Below, piece after piece: positions 50,023-60,201 of a stretch of DNA of 64,000 nt. Origin of the DNA: JBKBUF01 sp046290815 (lineage in GTDB: Bacteria > Bacteroidota > Bacteroidia > Cytophagales > Cytophagaceae); NCBI GenBank assembly GCA_046290815.1, contig JBKBUF010000002.1:124001-188000 (forward strand), written 5' to 3'. Positions within the stretch are counted from its first letter, which is position 1. The number at the start of each line of letters is the position of its first letter. The notes under the pieces were generated by a model. That model made no database searches and was not told the origin of the DNA. It worked only from the letters and a program-made list of their open reading frames with translations. A program made the translations under genes and the position numbers.

Positions 50023-51822
50023 TTACTCAAACATAATATCATCTATGTAGATAGAAAAACTCTGCCCTATTCCACCGGAATAAATGGTAAACCCTGAGCG
50101 GATACATCTGAGGTCTGCTTTGGATATATCTATTTCATACTTTTTCCATTGTGTAGTTAAGAATATTTTGCTGGATTTTTTGTCTGTATCATAATATGGT
50201 TTGTCTTTACCTATCAGGCCAAATCCAAAAGTACCTACTACCTCATCTGAACTTGCCTTTGCCCAAAAGGTCATCTTTTTTGCACCGGTAAGGTTATATC
50301 CTCCCGGTCTGTCTCCCCAATCATCCGGTGGATCAACCAAACCAAGGCCAAACCACCCCCCGGTGTGGTCATAAGTAATTTTGATCGCTGACATTCCTGA
50401 ATGAACAGATTCACGAAAGTTCATATCAACTTTCAAATATTTAATATCCCCCATATACGCTGTGGGTATGTATGGAAGGTTTTTATCATCTTTATAAACA
50501 TAGAATGGAAGGTCAACCTTTGCTCCGGGAATCAGGTTATCCGATTTAGGATTCCTAATAAGGATGGAAGAATGTGCTATACCAATATTATTATAACTGT
50601 CTTTCACAAATACATAAACCTTAATTCCTCCGTTTTCTTCCGGTAATTTAATCTCATAACCATCTTTCAAATTGCCTCTGAATTCAAGTTTATTGATCTG
50701 ATCTCTCCTTGCCCTGCCTCCTGTTCTTTGATTGTAATGAAAACTAATATCAAGTTCATCATTTTCTTTATCAGATACAGAAAGTTTTACAGGTATCCAT
50801 GAACCGGCAGGCAAAGCGGTATCCTGTACTGTAAAGGAATTAATTTCCGGTACATTATTAACAGGCTTTTTACCTGTAAACGCTTCTCTTGTTGCCCAAT
50901 AAGCAGGACGGTATGCACCATCATACTTCATTAGCAGCCATACTGCACCGAAGTTCTTTCCACTTTCATAATGAAATACATATACACCTAAACAATTAGG
51001 CTTTGATTTTATCCAGTCTTTATAGCCCTTTGCAATTACATCATATTTTTCCCTATCTCCCGGCTCGGTTCTTACTCCATTTTTATCTTCTTTAGCATCC
51101 CATTCACCACTAACTCCATATTCTGTTATCACATAAGGTTTGTCAATGCCAAGTTTACTTAATTCATCGGGGATCTGATTCGAACCGCCTCCATATACAT
51201 TGACACCATATACGTCTATAGAAGGCGCATATTCTTTCCACCACTTGAAGGCAAAATTCCAGGCATCCACAGATGCAACCGGATGATCCGCATCTATTCT
51301 TTTAATTTCACTGCAAACTTTTTCTAAAAATTGCGAATACTCCTTTTTCTCCTGATCAGTGGCAATATTAAGAATTACTTCATTCCCCACACCCCACCAT
51401 AATACTGCAGGATGGTTTTTGTATTTATTGACTGTCTCTATTGCTCCTTTATACATATCATCCATTCCTTTCTTATCCTGGAGATAATTAAAACTGTCAT
51501 CTCCTTCCATACCAGGTCTTCCATGACGTAGCCATATACCGACCATTACCTTTATGCCATAAGCATGGGCACTGTCAAGTAATACTTTGGTCTCATCGTT
51601 CGTTCCCCAGGTACGTATAGTATTTACACCCAAAAACTGAAGTTCTTTCAAATACTGACCAATGGTTTTTTTATTCCAGTCTCCATGAAAAGTTACTCCC
51701 CTAACATCAAAAGCCTTTTCATCTACATAAAGCTTCCAACCATTTCCCTCTTTTTTCACTGTGGTTTTTGAAAAGCCAGGAAGTGTTAACAGGATTAAAA
51801 TAAAAATTAGAACTATGCGCAT
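50023..51822 (-). CDS. secreted TIM-barrel glycoside hydrolase (GH2/GH5-like) with C-terminal sandwich
   Basis: A 599-residue enzyme starting at the second ATG (MRIVLIFILILLTLPGFSKT), because the ten residues before it derive from a repeat. The signal peptide ends LPGFSKT. The barrel spans about 20-320: FDVRGVTFHGDWN, LGVNTIRTWGTND, acid/base E138 in WWGVGNEVI, VYGVNVYG, nucleophile E214 in VITEYGVSGEW and FHYESGKNFGAVWLL. The fold matches clan GH-A glycosidases; the exact family (GH2-type barrel or a GH5 relative) needs a search. Middle and C-terminal beta domains (GTFGFGLIGKD, KKYEIDISKADLR, SIYIDDIMFE) resemble CBM11-like carbohydrate modules. No T9SS tail is seen, so it likely stays periplasmic. 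It precedes the GH128 gene in position, same strand, as a likely partner. Confidence 0.82.
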   Translation of the reverse strand: MRIVLIFILILLTLPGFSKTTVKKEGNGWKLYVDEKAFDVRGVTFHGDWNKKTIGQYLKELQFLGVNTIRTWGTNDETKVLLDSAHAYGIKVMVGIWLRHGRPGMEGDDSFNYLQDKKGMDDMYKGAIETVNKYKNHPAVLWWGVGNEVILNIATDQEKKEYSQFLEKVCSEIKRIDADHPVASVDAWNFAFKWWKEYAPSIDVYGVNVYGGGSNQIPDELSKLGIDKPYVITEYGVSGEWDAKEDKNGVRTEPGDREKYDVIAKGYKDWIKSKPNCLGVYVFHYESGKNFGAVWLLMKYDGAYRPAYWATREAFTGKKPVNNVPEINSFTVQDTALPAGSWIPVKLSVSDKENDELDISFHYNQRTGGRARRDQINKLEFRGNLKDGYEIKLPEENGGIKVYVFVKDSYNNIGIAHSSILIRNPKSDNLIPGAKVDLPFYVYKDDKNLPYIPTAYMGDIKYLKVDMNFRESVHSGMSAIKITYDHTGGWFGLGLVDPPDDWGDRPGGYNLTGAKKMTFWAKASSDEVVGTFGFGLIGKDKPYYDTDKKSSKIFLTTQWKKYEIDISKADLRCIRSGFTIYSGGIGQSFSIYIDDIMFE

Positions 51823-51829
51823 ATATAAT

Positions 51830-51850
51830 GAATGTTGAATGTTGAATGTC
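51830..51850. repeat. GAATGTT triplet repeat at the glycosidase start
   Basis: Three 7-bp copies (GAATGTT, GAATGTT, GAATGTC) at 51830-51850 extend the open frame of the downstream-strand gene upstream of its real ATG. Confidence 0.75.
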
Positions 51851-51876
51851 ATTTGAATAATAAAAATGTAATTAAA

Positions 51877-54159
51877 TTATTCGGCTTTTATCAATTTAAA
51901 TAAATTTACTTCCTCCCCACTGCTGATTACCACCTGATAAATGCCAGGTTCAAGTTCTTCTCCGAATTTTAATTCGGCTGAGGTTATACTTTCTTTAACT
52001 ATTAATACCCTGCCTTGCATATCTGCAATTTTTAAGGACGCCATTTTTCCTTCCTGAAGTTTTAATGTTGTACTTTGAGTAAACGGATTTGGAAAAATTA
52101 AATTTTCATTGGTTGAAGTTGAGGAATAGGAATTGCCGGATATAACAGGAACCGGACAAGGCTCACCAATACCTATCCAATCAATATCAATTGTTCCGCT
52201 ATAGAAACTATTATATGTAGCATTTGTCCCTGTATGAGGATAACTGTGAAATCCGGGATTGAAAGAAAATGCCAGACGATTAATATTGGTACTATCCAAC
52301 ATGCCCGGATTACCACTATGGTAATTTCTGAATAAGCCCGCATAATTAATAGTAAACGTCTGGTATTGCTGCGTCAACTCAAGATTATAAGTGCTTATGT
52401 TATCAATAGCCCTTCCGTTGGCATCCATCAGTGAAAGTCTGAGTAAACAGTTAGAGGATGCTTTTGCTCTTATCCTGACTATAGGTTTGAATGTCGTGCA
52501 TTTAAAATTCACAGCAGAAGCAATAGAACCGTTATTCAGAGTGTAAGTAAAGCTATCCCATTCTCCATGTCCTGTAGTTGAAATAGTCCATGCATTTCCT
52601 GACTCGGTATGTGTAAAGGCACTTGTGGGAGGTGTTATCCAGTTTACAATACCATTATTAAAATGATCCTGGAAAATACATGTGGTGGGTGCATCGGATA
52701 TTTGAATATAATCGGTTTTGGTTTTTGTATTAGATCCGTTAGCATTGGACACTGTCAGGTTCACCGTTTTATTTCCTCCTGTGCTGTAGGAAACCGTATG
52801 AGGACCTGCACCTGTTGCAGTAGACGGATTGGCACCGGTGCCAAAGTTCCAGCTATAGGTATCACCACCGGTTTTATTAGTAGTTTCATCTGAGAAAACA
52901 ATTTGGTTTCCAGTACAGGAGGAAGTCATATTCGCAGAGAAGTCTGCATCGGGTGGTAATAAATTTATCAGCGTAGTAGCAAAGTAGTTGATGTTAAAAC
53001 CACCTGCAGTGAAATCAAATCTTAATAGATTTTCACCTGCTGGAAGTATTACATCGTCCACTACTACATCTTTCCATGTTTGCCAGCCTCCTGATGGAGT
53101 AATGGTTACATTTGACTTAATAATATTACCGTTCAATTTTATATTTAAACTTCCCGTTGCAGTCTGACCTGCTACCCTGAAAGTAAATTTATAGTTTCCT
53201 GTAGATGAAACATTCACGATATATTCATTCCAGTCACCGGGATCGGTCCATCCGACATTTTGTCCACCTCCTGCATCAGTGGTGGGCTCCAGACCGGTAC
53301 CTCTTCTGCGATAATGCCTCTCTGCTTCAATTTTACCCGGAATAGTATTTTTAGGTCCGTAAGAAGCATTTACATATGCAGTCCCTAATGTTGTCAATGT
53401 TCCATTCGCTCCTAATAAATTTACAGTGGAGTTTGAAGTGCTTCTTCCGGTAAACCATGAATATCTGTAAATATCAGGATCATTTTCATAAGCATTTACT
53501 ACATTGTTAAGGTAATTGACCTTGTTTGTTGTTGAAACATTTGGATCCCACAAAGCAAATTCGGTGACCCAGATGGGGCGATTATATTTTTTCAGATTAT
53601 TTGTAAGCGCTATCGCACCACCGGAAGTCGGTTCATAAGTATGGAATGCTATATGATCAACTTTACAAGTAGGACAAGCGGCAAAAAAATCATCATGCCA
53701 TTTAATAGGGTCAGTATATCCGTCAAGGCATACCGAACCTCCGCAATATGCCGGAGATGCGCTTACTATTTCAAGATTCCTGGCTGCCGCCACCTGCTCT
53801 ATTCTCCACCACACAGTTGCCGCATATTGAGGAGTCATATTGGCTTCAACAGTAAAGTTGGGTTCGTTGTAGGCAAGAATGTATTTTGTACCTTGAGGGA
53901 TATTGGCAATGGCCTGTTGTATGTTGAAATTGTTATTCCAAAACATCGGAACAAACTCTACACCCTGAAAATTACCGCCTAAGGTTCCGTCTGGAGTCGA
54001 ACTCCAGTTATACCACCAGGAAATCCCCTGAGATAATACAGCCATATCCTGAGCAGAATGATACCCGTAAGCCGAACCTCTTTTCGGACTAACCTGAGCT
54101 GAAGCCTCAACTGTAATCAGGACAAATAATATAATTGCCAGGTGTCTTAATGTTTTCAT
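51877..54159 (-). CDS. T9SS-exported GH128 endo-beta-1,3-glucanase
   Basis: A 760-residue secreted enzyme. The signal peptide ends EASAQ. The GH128 (Glyco_hydro_cc) domain covers about 25-260, with acid/base E99 in YILAYNEPNF and nucleophile E200 in PIWVTEFALW, plus VDHIAFHTYEP. A CBM6 module follows (about 270-400: IEAERHYRRRGTG, NVGWTDPGDWNEYIVNV, FNINYFATTLI). Next are a PKD domain (about 405-490, PDADFSANMTSSCTGNQIVFSDET), a beta-sandwich of unknown type (about 500-680) and a type A sorting domain (IFPNPFTQSTTLKL, LEPGIYQVVISS). It should hydrolyse beta-1,3-glucans such as laminarin or fungal and callose glucan. It sits upstream of the TIM-barrel glycosidase, 54 bases apart, which probably trims its products. 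Confidence 0.88.
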   Translation of the reverse strand: MKTLRHLAIILFVLITVEASAQVSPKRGSAYGYHSAQDMAVLSQGISWWYNWSSTPDGTLGGNFQGVEFVPMFWNNNFNIQQAIANIPQGTKYILAYNEPNFTVEANMTPQYAATVWWRIEQVAAARNLEIVSASPAYCGGSVCLDGYTDPIKWHDDFFAACPTCKVDHIAFHTYEPTSGGAIALTNNLKKYNRPIWVTEFALWDPNVSTTNKVNYLNNVVNAYENDPDIYRYSWFTGRSTSNSTVNLLGANGTLTTLGTAYVNASYGPKNTIPGKIEAERHYRRRGTGLEPTTDAGGGQNVGWTDPGDWNEYIVNVSSTGNYKFTFRVAGQTATGSLNIKLNGNIIKSNVTITPSGGWQTWKDVVVDDVILPAGENLLRFDFTAGGFNINYFATTLINLLPPDADFSANMTSSCTGNQIVFSDETTNKTGGDTYSWNFGTGANPSTATGAGPHTVSYSTGGNKTVNLTVSNANGSNTKTKTDYIQISDAPTTCIFQDHFNNGIVNWITPPTSAFTHTESGNAWTISTTGHGEWDSFTYTLNNGSIASAVNFKCTTFKPIVRIRAKASSNCLLRLSLMDANGRAIDNISTYNLELTQQYQTFTINYAGLFRNYHSGNPGMLDSTNINRLAFSFNPGFHSYPHTGTNATYNSFYSGTIDIDWIGIGEPCPVPVISGNSYSSTSTNENLIFPNPFTQSTTLKLQEGKMASLKIADMQGRVLIVKESITSAELKFGEELEPGIYQVVISSGEEVNLFKLIKAE

Positions 54160-54486
54160 ATCCTTTCGATTTTTTGATTTCAGTGCGAACTACAATCAAA
54201 AAAGAGTTAAAATCGGAATGACACAATTTTTTAAGCTAATTTTAACATTTAATACCAGATAAAAATCATTCTAAAACATACAAATCTATGTTTAGATAAC
54301 AATATAATTATTTGATTATAAAATAAATAAACCTTAAGCGCAGAACCTCATCCCATTTAGGTATAACCAATTTACTTTCAAAATAAATATTAGATTTTCT
54401 AACTATTTGGTCACATTCGGGTTTTAAGGTAAATCTAAAACCATATTTTTTCTTAAGACTTCCATTCCTGCTTAGTATTGTGATTC
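54160..54486. other. AT-rich gap without a gene
   Basis: The divergent spacer between the GH128 gene and the large PAS kinase. I see no open frame, RNA-like pairing or exact TAnnTTTG box; it probably holds weak promoters for both flanking genes. Confidence 0.5.
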
Positions 54487-57400
54487 ATGAGTAATCAGAT
54501 TATAAAAAATAATCATCTTTCTGCATTTGTACATTTTATTACGGAGTCATATGCTGATGAGTTTGTTAGTTCACTAACAACTGAGCTTAAAACTTCTTCA
54601 TTGGACTTTATTAATAAATATGACCCGGATTACTTGAACAATCTGGATTCAATAATGAAAGATGCTGTACTACAGCAGTTGAGGGCAATGTCTCAGAACC
54701 TCGAGGAATCTTACCTGCTGGTTCAAATTTTAAATGCAGGGAATCTTCAAGGAATAAATAGCAATGATCTTACCTTGAAGGATATTACAAAAGGATTCAG
54801 CCTATTTAAAACCACTTTAAATAAATTTATACCCCGCTTCACCCAGGATCCCGGGCAAATCATTGCAATAATTGAAGAATCAGAAGCTTACTTTTGTTGG
54901 CTGCAGAATTACATATTGTCAGAGCTTTACAATATTTATCCTCAGGATTTAAGGACAGCATCTGAACTAAATAAGCAACTCAAACAACTTCAAGATTATA
55001 ACCAGGCTTTGATCGACAATGCAATTGATAGAATTGTAGCCTTTGACCGTAATATGATCATTACTGCCTGGAATAAATCAATGGAATCTACAGGCATTCC
55101 TAAAAGTGAAGCATTGGGAAAATACTACTATGATATTTTCCCAATGTACCAAGGAAATGACCATTGGTTGGAAGAAGTATGGAAAGGAAACAAAGTGATC
55201 CTGAAAGACCAGCCGGCCAGAAAATTCTCAGGTTTTTACGATGCAGAAATAATCCCTTTATTTGATGAAAAAGGCCAGGTTACTGGAGCATTCTCATTCA
55301 GCAGAGATGTTACGGAAAGAAAATACAACCAGGATAAACTAAAAGAACAGGAAAAATTTATCAGGGAAATAGCAGATGGTTCCCCCTCCCTGATATATGT
55401 GTACGATTTCCAACTCAATAAATTTGTTTTTGGTAACAAAACACTCATTGAATTTTTTGGGGTTTCAGAAACTGAATTTTACGAACGGGGAACTGAAATT
55501 GCTACTTCGGTTATTCATCCCGATGACTTCCCGATAATCATTGAAAGACAAAAAAAATATCAAAATTCTACGCTTGAAGAAAGTCATTATATAGAATACA
55601 GAAATAAAAATAAAAATGGAGAATGGAGATGGCTGGCGAACACATCAAGGATTTTTAAAAAAACAGTAGATGGGAAAATATGGCAGGTTTTGGGAATAGC
55701 ACTCGATATCACGGACGTGCGTCAAACCCAACTTGAGCTAAATGAGCTTAACGCAGAGCTTGAATTAAGAGTGGAAGAAAGAAGTAGAAAAGTTTTGGAA
55801 ACTGAACAACGCTTCAAATTCCTTGCAGAGTCAATTCCGGCTATTTCATGGTCCGGAAGCCCGGAGGCGAAAATCACGTACATGAGTCGAAAGTGGGAAG
55901 AATATACAGGCATTCCGGTAGAAATGTGTAATGACAAATACCTGGAACCTATTCACCCCGATGAAAGAGAGAGAGTCATACAGAAAATGGAAGAATCTAA
56001 AACCACAGGTATCCCTTTCTCAGAAGAATTCCGATTGGAAGATAGGTATGGTAATTATAGGTGGATGTTATGTCAGGCCAATTGTATGCGTAATGAATCA
56101 GGAGACATAGTCCAATGGTTTGGTACTTTCACCGACATCCATGACCATAAGATTATTGAGGATGAATTAAAACTCAGCAGACAACGACTTGAAGCAATTA
56201 TTGAAGCTATTCCGGGAATGGCATGGACATCCCTTCCTGATGGGACAGTGAATTATTTGAATAAGGCATGGTATGAATTTACCGGTACCAAAAGTATTGA
56301 AGGTTGGAGATGGGAGGATCACATTGCACCCGTAGATTTTGATAGAACTGCAGCCCGCTGGGTACATTCACTTCAAACCGGAGAGTTTTATGAAATAGAA
56401 TATCGTTGGAAAAGACATGATGGTCAACTAAGATGGATGCTTGGAAGAGCCAATCCAATTCGAAATTCAAATGGAGATATCATTTTATGGATCGGACTGG
56501 CTTCTGATATACAAGCTCAAAAAGAATCAGAAGAAAAATTTAAGTTTCTTGCAGAGACCGTACCTCATTTTACATGGACAGCTGAAAAGAATGGTGATGT
56601 AGATTATTTCAATCGTCAATGGTTAGATTACACGGGTTTAACTCCTGAAGAATCCTACAAAAACGGCTGGACAAAAGCTATCCATCCTGAAGATCTGGAG
56701 AATGCTGCGGCCCTTTGGAGTAATGCCATAATTAAAAAGCAGGAGGTAAATGCACAGTTCAGATTCAGAAATACAATTGGCGAATACAGATGGTTTTTGG
56801 TGAAGGGAGTTCCCATGAAAGACGAATTCGGCAATGTTGTAAAATGGTTTGGAACCTGCACAGATATACATCAGCAAATTTTGGATAACAAAGAACTGGA
56901 GTATAAAAATGAAGAGCTCACAAAGATCAATAACGATCTGGATAATTTTATATATACCGCTTCTCATGACTTAAAAGCTCCGGTATCTAACATTGAAGGC
57001 CTTATGTATACACTATTAGAAACGGTCAATACGGATGTTGCGGTTTCTGAAGAATTTAATCTCGTCACCAATATGATGTTTCAGTCAGTCCAAAGGTTTA
57101 AAGATACCATTCAGGATCTTACTGATATATCCAAAGCACAAAAAAGCGGGAACGATGAATGTGAAAAATTAGAAGTAAATACTATAATCACAGATGTACA
57201 GGAAAGTATTCAGAAAGAAATAAAAGAATCTTGTGCCGAAATTATCATCAATACTAATACATGCCGGTATATTTATTTTTCAAGAAAAAATTTCAGAAGT
57301 GTTGTCTATAATCTTCTTAATAATGCCATTAAATACCGCAGTCCGGAAAGGACACTGGTGATAAATATCAAAACATACATTGTTGATGACTATTCAGTTT

Positions 57401-57642
57401 TTGAAATCAGTGATAATGGTTTAGGTATAAACCAGGAATATCAAACCAGGATTTTTGAAATGTTCAAACGCTTGCATGATCATGTTGATGGATCCGGTAT
57501 CGGACTATACATAGTTAAAAGAATTATTGACAATGCTGGTGGTAAAATAGAAGTAGAAAGCGCTGAAGGACTGGGAACAACCTTTCGGGTATTTTTAAAA
57601 ACAAGGAATAATAAACCATTTCATTTGAATTACATAACATAA
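54487..57642 (+). CDS. multi-PAS histidine kinase
   Basis: A 1051-residue cytoplasmic kinase. The N-terminal 155 residues are helical and resemble an RsbR-type sensor domain (NHLSAFVHFITESYADEFVSSLTTELKTSSLDF). Five PAS domains follow at about 170-285, 295-410, 440-560, 565-690 and 695-815. The last three share the start F-x-x-E-(S/T)-(I/V)-P and W-x-x-YTG, which points to recent duplication. A DHp helix has phospho-acceptor H826 in YTASHDLKAPVSNIEGL. The ATPase domain has LLNNAIKYRSPER, DNGLGINQEYQ and GSGIGLYIVK. No transmembrane segments and no receiver domain are present; its response regulator is not adjacent. Confidence 0.9.
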   Translation: MSNQIIKNNHLSAFVHFITESYADEFVSSLTTELKTSSLDFINKYDPDYLNNLDSIMKDAVLQQLRAMSQNLEESYLLVQILNAGNLQGINSNDLTLKDITKGFSLFKTTLNKFIPRFTQDPGQIIAIIEESEAYFCWLQNYILSELYNIYPQDLRTASELNKQLKQLQDYNQALIDNAIDRIVAFDRNMIITAWNKSMESTGIPKSEALGKYYYDIFPMYQGNDHWLEEVWKGNKVILKDQPARKFSGFYDAEIIPLFDEKGQVTGAFSFSRDVTERKYNQDKLKEQEKFIREIADGSPSLIYVYDFQLNKFVFGNKTLIEFFGVSETEFYERGTEIATSVIHPDDFPIIIERQKKYQNSTLEESHYIEYRNKNKNGEWRWLANTSRIFKKTVDGKIWQVLGIALDITDVRQTQLELNELNAELELRVEERSRKVLETEQRFKFLAESIPAISWSGSPEAKITYMSRKWEEYTGIPVEMCNDKYLEPIHPDERERVIQKMEESKTTGIPFSEEFRLEDRYGNYRWMLCQANCMRNESGDIVQWFGTFTDIHDHKIIEDELKLSRQRLEAIIEAIPGMAWTSLPDGTVNYLNKAWYEFTGTKSIEGWRWEDHIAPVDFDRTAARWVHSLQTGEFYEIEYRWKRHDGQLRWMLGRANPIRNSNGDIILWIGLASDIQAQKESEEKFKFLAETVPHFTWTAEKNGDVDYFNRQWLDYTGLTPEESYKNGWTKAIHPEDLENAAALWSNAIIKKQEVNAQFRFRNTIGEYRWFLVKGVPMKDEFGNVVKWFGTCTDIHQQILDNKELEYKNEELTKINNDLDNFIYTASHDLKAPVSNIEGLMYTLLETVNTDVAVSEEFNLVTNMMFQSVQRFKDTIQDLTDISKAQKSGNDECEKLEVNTIITDVQESIQKEIKESCAEIIINTNTCRYIYFSRKNFRSVVYNLLNNAIKYRSPERTLVINIKTYIVDDYSVFEISDNGLGINQEYQTRIFEMFKRLHDHVDGSGIGLYIVKRIIDNAGGKIEVESAEGLGTTFRVFLKTRNNKPFHLNYIT

Positions 57643-57755
57643 TCGCCTGAAATTAAGCACATTAATATTTATTTAAAAGTTATCCACAACCCAAAATCGT
57701 AAAAACACGTATTATGCCAGAACAGCCTTTTCCTTAACATAAAAAGAAGAAGCTT

Positions 57756-58154
57756 ATGAAAAATCTGGTATTATTTAGCATTATCTTATTGTCGTTTATC
57801 AGTGCTTACGCACAAAACGGACAACAATCTCTCAATATATACAAGGTGACAGGCCTTAATGGAGTAAAGCTAAGAGAAGTACCATCTCCCAATGGTCAAA
57901 TGATCACCACCATTCCTACAGACCAGGAAGTGATGGTATTAGGTCAAGTAAATCAGGAATGGTTTAAAGTTCGTTATAACGGACGAATAGGCTTTGCTCC
58001 GGTTGCATATTTCAAAAAAGTTGAAAAAGCTGTTGAAACAACCAAAACTCCTGAATCTACCGATAATCCTGGTAAAGAAGATAAAAAGTCTTCAAAGAAA
58101 AAGAAAAATAAAGATAAAGAGAAGCACGATACTGCTGCATCGAACAAACATTAA
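57756..58154 (+). CDS. secreted SH3b-domain protein with a lysine-rich tail
   Basis: A 132-residue protein with a signal peptide ending ISAYAQ. One bacterial SH3 domain is present (about 28-85: LNGVKLREVPSPNGQMITTIPTDQEVMVLGQVNQEWFKVRYNGRIGFAPVAYFKK). After it comes a low-complexity tail with about twelve Lys in KSSKKKKNKDKEKHD. SH3b domains bind wall peptides, and the basic tail could bind acidic polymers. Probably periplasmic; function unknown. It follows the multi-PAS kinase on the same strand after 113 bases, which include a single DnaA-box-like TTATCCACA. Confidence 0.85.
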   Translation: MKNLVLFSIILLSFISAYAQNGQQSLNIYKVTGLNGVKLREVPSPNGQMITTIPTDQEVMVLGQVNQEWFKVRYNGRIGFAPVAYFKKVEKAVETTKTPESTDNPGKEDKKSSKKKKNKDKEKHDTAASNKH

Positions 58155-58215
58155 AATTTAAGAGGTAAGAGTGAGGAGTGCGATGAACCTACCGATATTT
58201 ACATTTATCTTTGGA

Positions 58216-58256
58216 TTTTTCGGATTTCGAATTTCGGAATTCGAATTTTATTTCGG
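58216..58256. repeat. TTTCGGA short-period repeat
   Basis: Five imperfect 7-9 bp copies of TTTCGGA/TTTCGAA with an internal GAATTC palindrome run into the last codons of the sensor kinase (stop at 58248-58250). Confidence 0.7.
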
Positions 58257-60002
58257 TACAGTAAAATAAAATCGGGTTTCTTTGTCCTCTGTACTTTCTA
58301 CCCAAACCCTTCCCCCCTGCTCCTCTACTAATTGTTTAACTATAGATAATCCTAAACCATGGCTATCTACATTTTTTAAATCATGAGCAGTCTCATAAGT
58401 TTTAAATAAATTATTTAATTTTTCTTGACGAATACCCATACCATTATCAGTTACAAATATGATGTACTCCTTATCATTTTCCTGACATCCTATTTTTATT
58501 ATTGGTTCTTGTTTATTGTTAAATTTTATTGCATTGCTTAACAGATTTTGCATAATCTGCTTGATTGAAACTTTATGGACTTTTACAACCGGCAAATCAT
58601 GCTTAATAAATATATGAAATCTTGATTCAGGCTTTAACATAGAAACAACTTCATTAGTAACTTCTACCATATCTATATATTCTTTCCTTTTGATTTTTTC
58701 TTTGGCTGTGATCAACAAATTAGTGGTCATCTCACGCATATCAGCTAAAGAAACTTTTAACATATTCAATATTGAAATACCCTGTTGGTCTAAAGGTTTG
58801 TTATTATATTCTGTTTCAAAAATATGTACAATACTTTCACTATTATTAAGTGGTGCTTTCAAGTCATGTGATATTACATGAGCATATCTGTCCAGCTGTT
58901 CAATTTTTTTCTCTATAGTATCAGCCATGGAATTAAAAGAATCAGCAAGATAATTTAATTCCACCAAGCCGGTTTTAGTATTCGCTCTTGCAGCATAATT
59001 CCCTTCCTTAAATTTTTTAGCCGTATAAGAAAGTGATTCAAATGGTTTAGAATAATAAGATCCGGCAACAAATGCCACTATAAGAGAGATAAGGATTGCA
59101 AAAAAGTTAAATACTATAAGAAGTTTGATTAACCTGTTAACAGGTTCCATAGCCTCTGCAACATCTATTTTAGTTATGATAATCCAACCTGCATCTTCAA
59201 TAAATCTTCCCCATGCTATTACCGGAACTCCTCTGTAATCATTTGCAAAAACCAAAGTATCTGTTCTGGAATAAACAATTTTATACGCCGCGGTATTCGA
59301 GTCACTTGGTGACAGGTATCTTTTTAACCCGGCATCAGGATCATGCCTCAAGCTGGTAAGAAATAGTATGCTATCAGGATATATTTTTGCAATAACCGTC
59401 TCCCCTGTATTTCTTAATCCGGAATAGTCATTGCTAATGGATAATATTTCTTCCGAAATGCGGTCAATAATAGTAATTCCTATCAAAGAATCTTGATAAA
59501 AAATGGGAGACGACAGAAACAGATTAAACCTTCCTTCCTCATCGAGATGTGCACCATCCAAATATTTCTTCCCTTGCTTCGCAACTAAAAATGCCTCATG
59601 GTTTGACCAGTCCGAACCTATATACTTATCAGGATGGGATGATCCTACCACTATTCCCTCAGTATTCAGAAAATGTATTTTATAAAAACTTGGAATATTC
59701 TCAGTATATCTCACACCGAGCGACGATAATCTTTGTTTATAAATTGTATCATCGGTATTTTTTAAAAGGATAAGGTTTTCAATAACCTGCGGATTAGTTG
59801 ACGGAAATGCAGCAAGTTCTTTTCTGGACATAATAATTCCTTCCATCCTGTTCTCCTTCGCTTTGGAAACACTTTCAAGCTGGAACACGATCTCCTTTAT
59901 TATTTCTTCTTTTTGACTCCTGTAGATAAAAAAACTCAATAAAAGTGTAGTTATCAAAACAGTAATCAATAGCAGAATAAATTGCTGGTATTTAAACTTC
60001 AT
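58248..60002 (-). CDS. Cache-domain sensor histidine kinase
   Basis: A 584-residue membrane kinase. Two membrane helices (about 8-28 and 290-312) flank a periplasmic double-Cache sensor region (about 30-285: SFYKIHFLNTEGIVVGSSHPDKYIGSDWSNHEAF, EEGRFNLFLSSPIFYQDSLIGITIIDRI). A HAMP-like segment follows (KPFESLSYTAKKFKEGNYAARANTKTGLVELNYLADSFNSMA). The DHp H-box is DRYAHVISHDLKAPLNN, and the ATPase has LLSNAIKFNNKQEP, DNGMGIRQEKL and SHGLGLSIVK. It probably senses a small organic ligand in the periplasm. There is no adjacent response regulator. Its stop sits in a repeat and the gene is convergent with the SH3b gene. Confidence 0.92.
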   Translation of the reverse strand: MKFKYQQFILLLITVLITTLLLSFFIYRSQKEEIIKEIVFQLESVSKAKENRMEGIIMSRKELAAFPSTNPQVIENLILLKNTDDTIYKQRLSSLGVRYTENIPSFYKIHFLNTEGIVVGSSHPDKYIGSDWSNHEAFLVAKQGKKYLDGAHLDEEGRFNLFLSSPIFYQDSLIGITIIDRISEEILSISNDYSGLRNTGETVIAKIYPDSILFLTSLRHDPDAGLKRYLSPSDSNTAAYKIVYSRTDTLVFANDYRGVPVIAWGRFIEDAGWIIITKIDVAEAMEPVNRLIKLLIVFNFFAILISLIVAFVAGSYYSKPFESLSYTAKKFKEGNYAARANTKTGLVELNYLADSFNSMADTIEKKIEQLDRYAHVISHDLKAPLNNSESIVHIFETEYNNKPLDQQGISILNMLKVSLADMREMTTNLLITAKEKIKRKEYIDMVEVTNEVVSMLKPESRFHIFIKHDLPVVKVHKVSIKQIMQNLLSNAIKFNNKQEPIIKIGCQENDKEYIIFVTDNGMGIRQEKLNNLFKTYETAHDLKNVDSHGLGLSIVKQLVEEQGGRVWVESTEDKETRFYFTVPK

Positions 60003-60201
60003 TTGCGGGTGATAAAAGTTGCTTTATGAAACATCATAAAGAAAATGTAACAATACCTGTATAATAACCAAAACTGAAAATCGGGAAATTAGTTTATGAC
60101 TAATTCACAGCGGTTTTTAATGGATTTTTCTGTGAATTGTGTTAATTATTTTTTCAGCTGAAACATTTACCGAACCTGGCGGTTACGGTGAAAAATATAA
60201 T

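Noticed and set aside
57680..57688. TTATCCACA, a perfect DnaA-box match
   Set aside because: A single box without clustered copies, AT-rich unwinding repeats or dnaA nearby does not indicate an origin.
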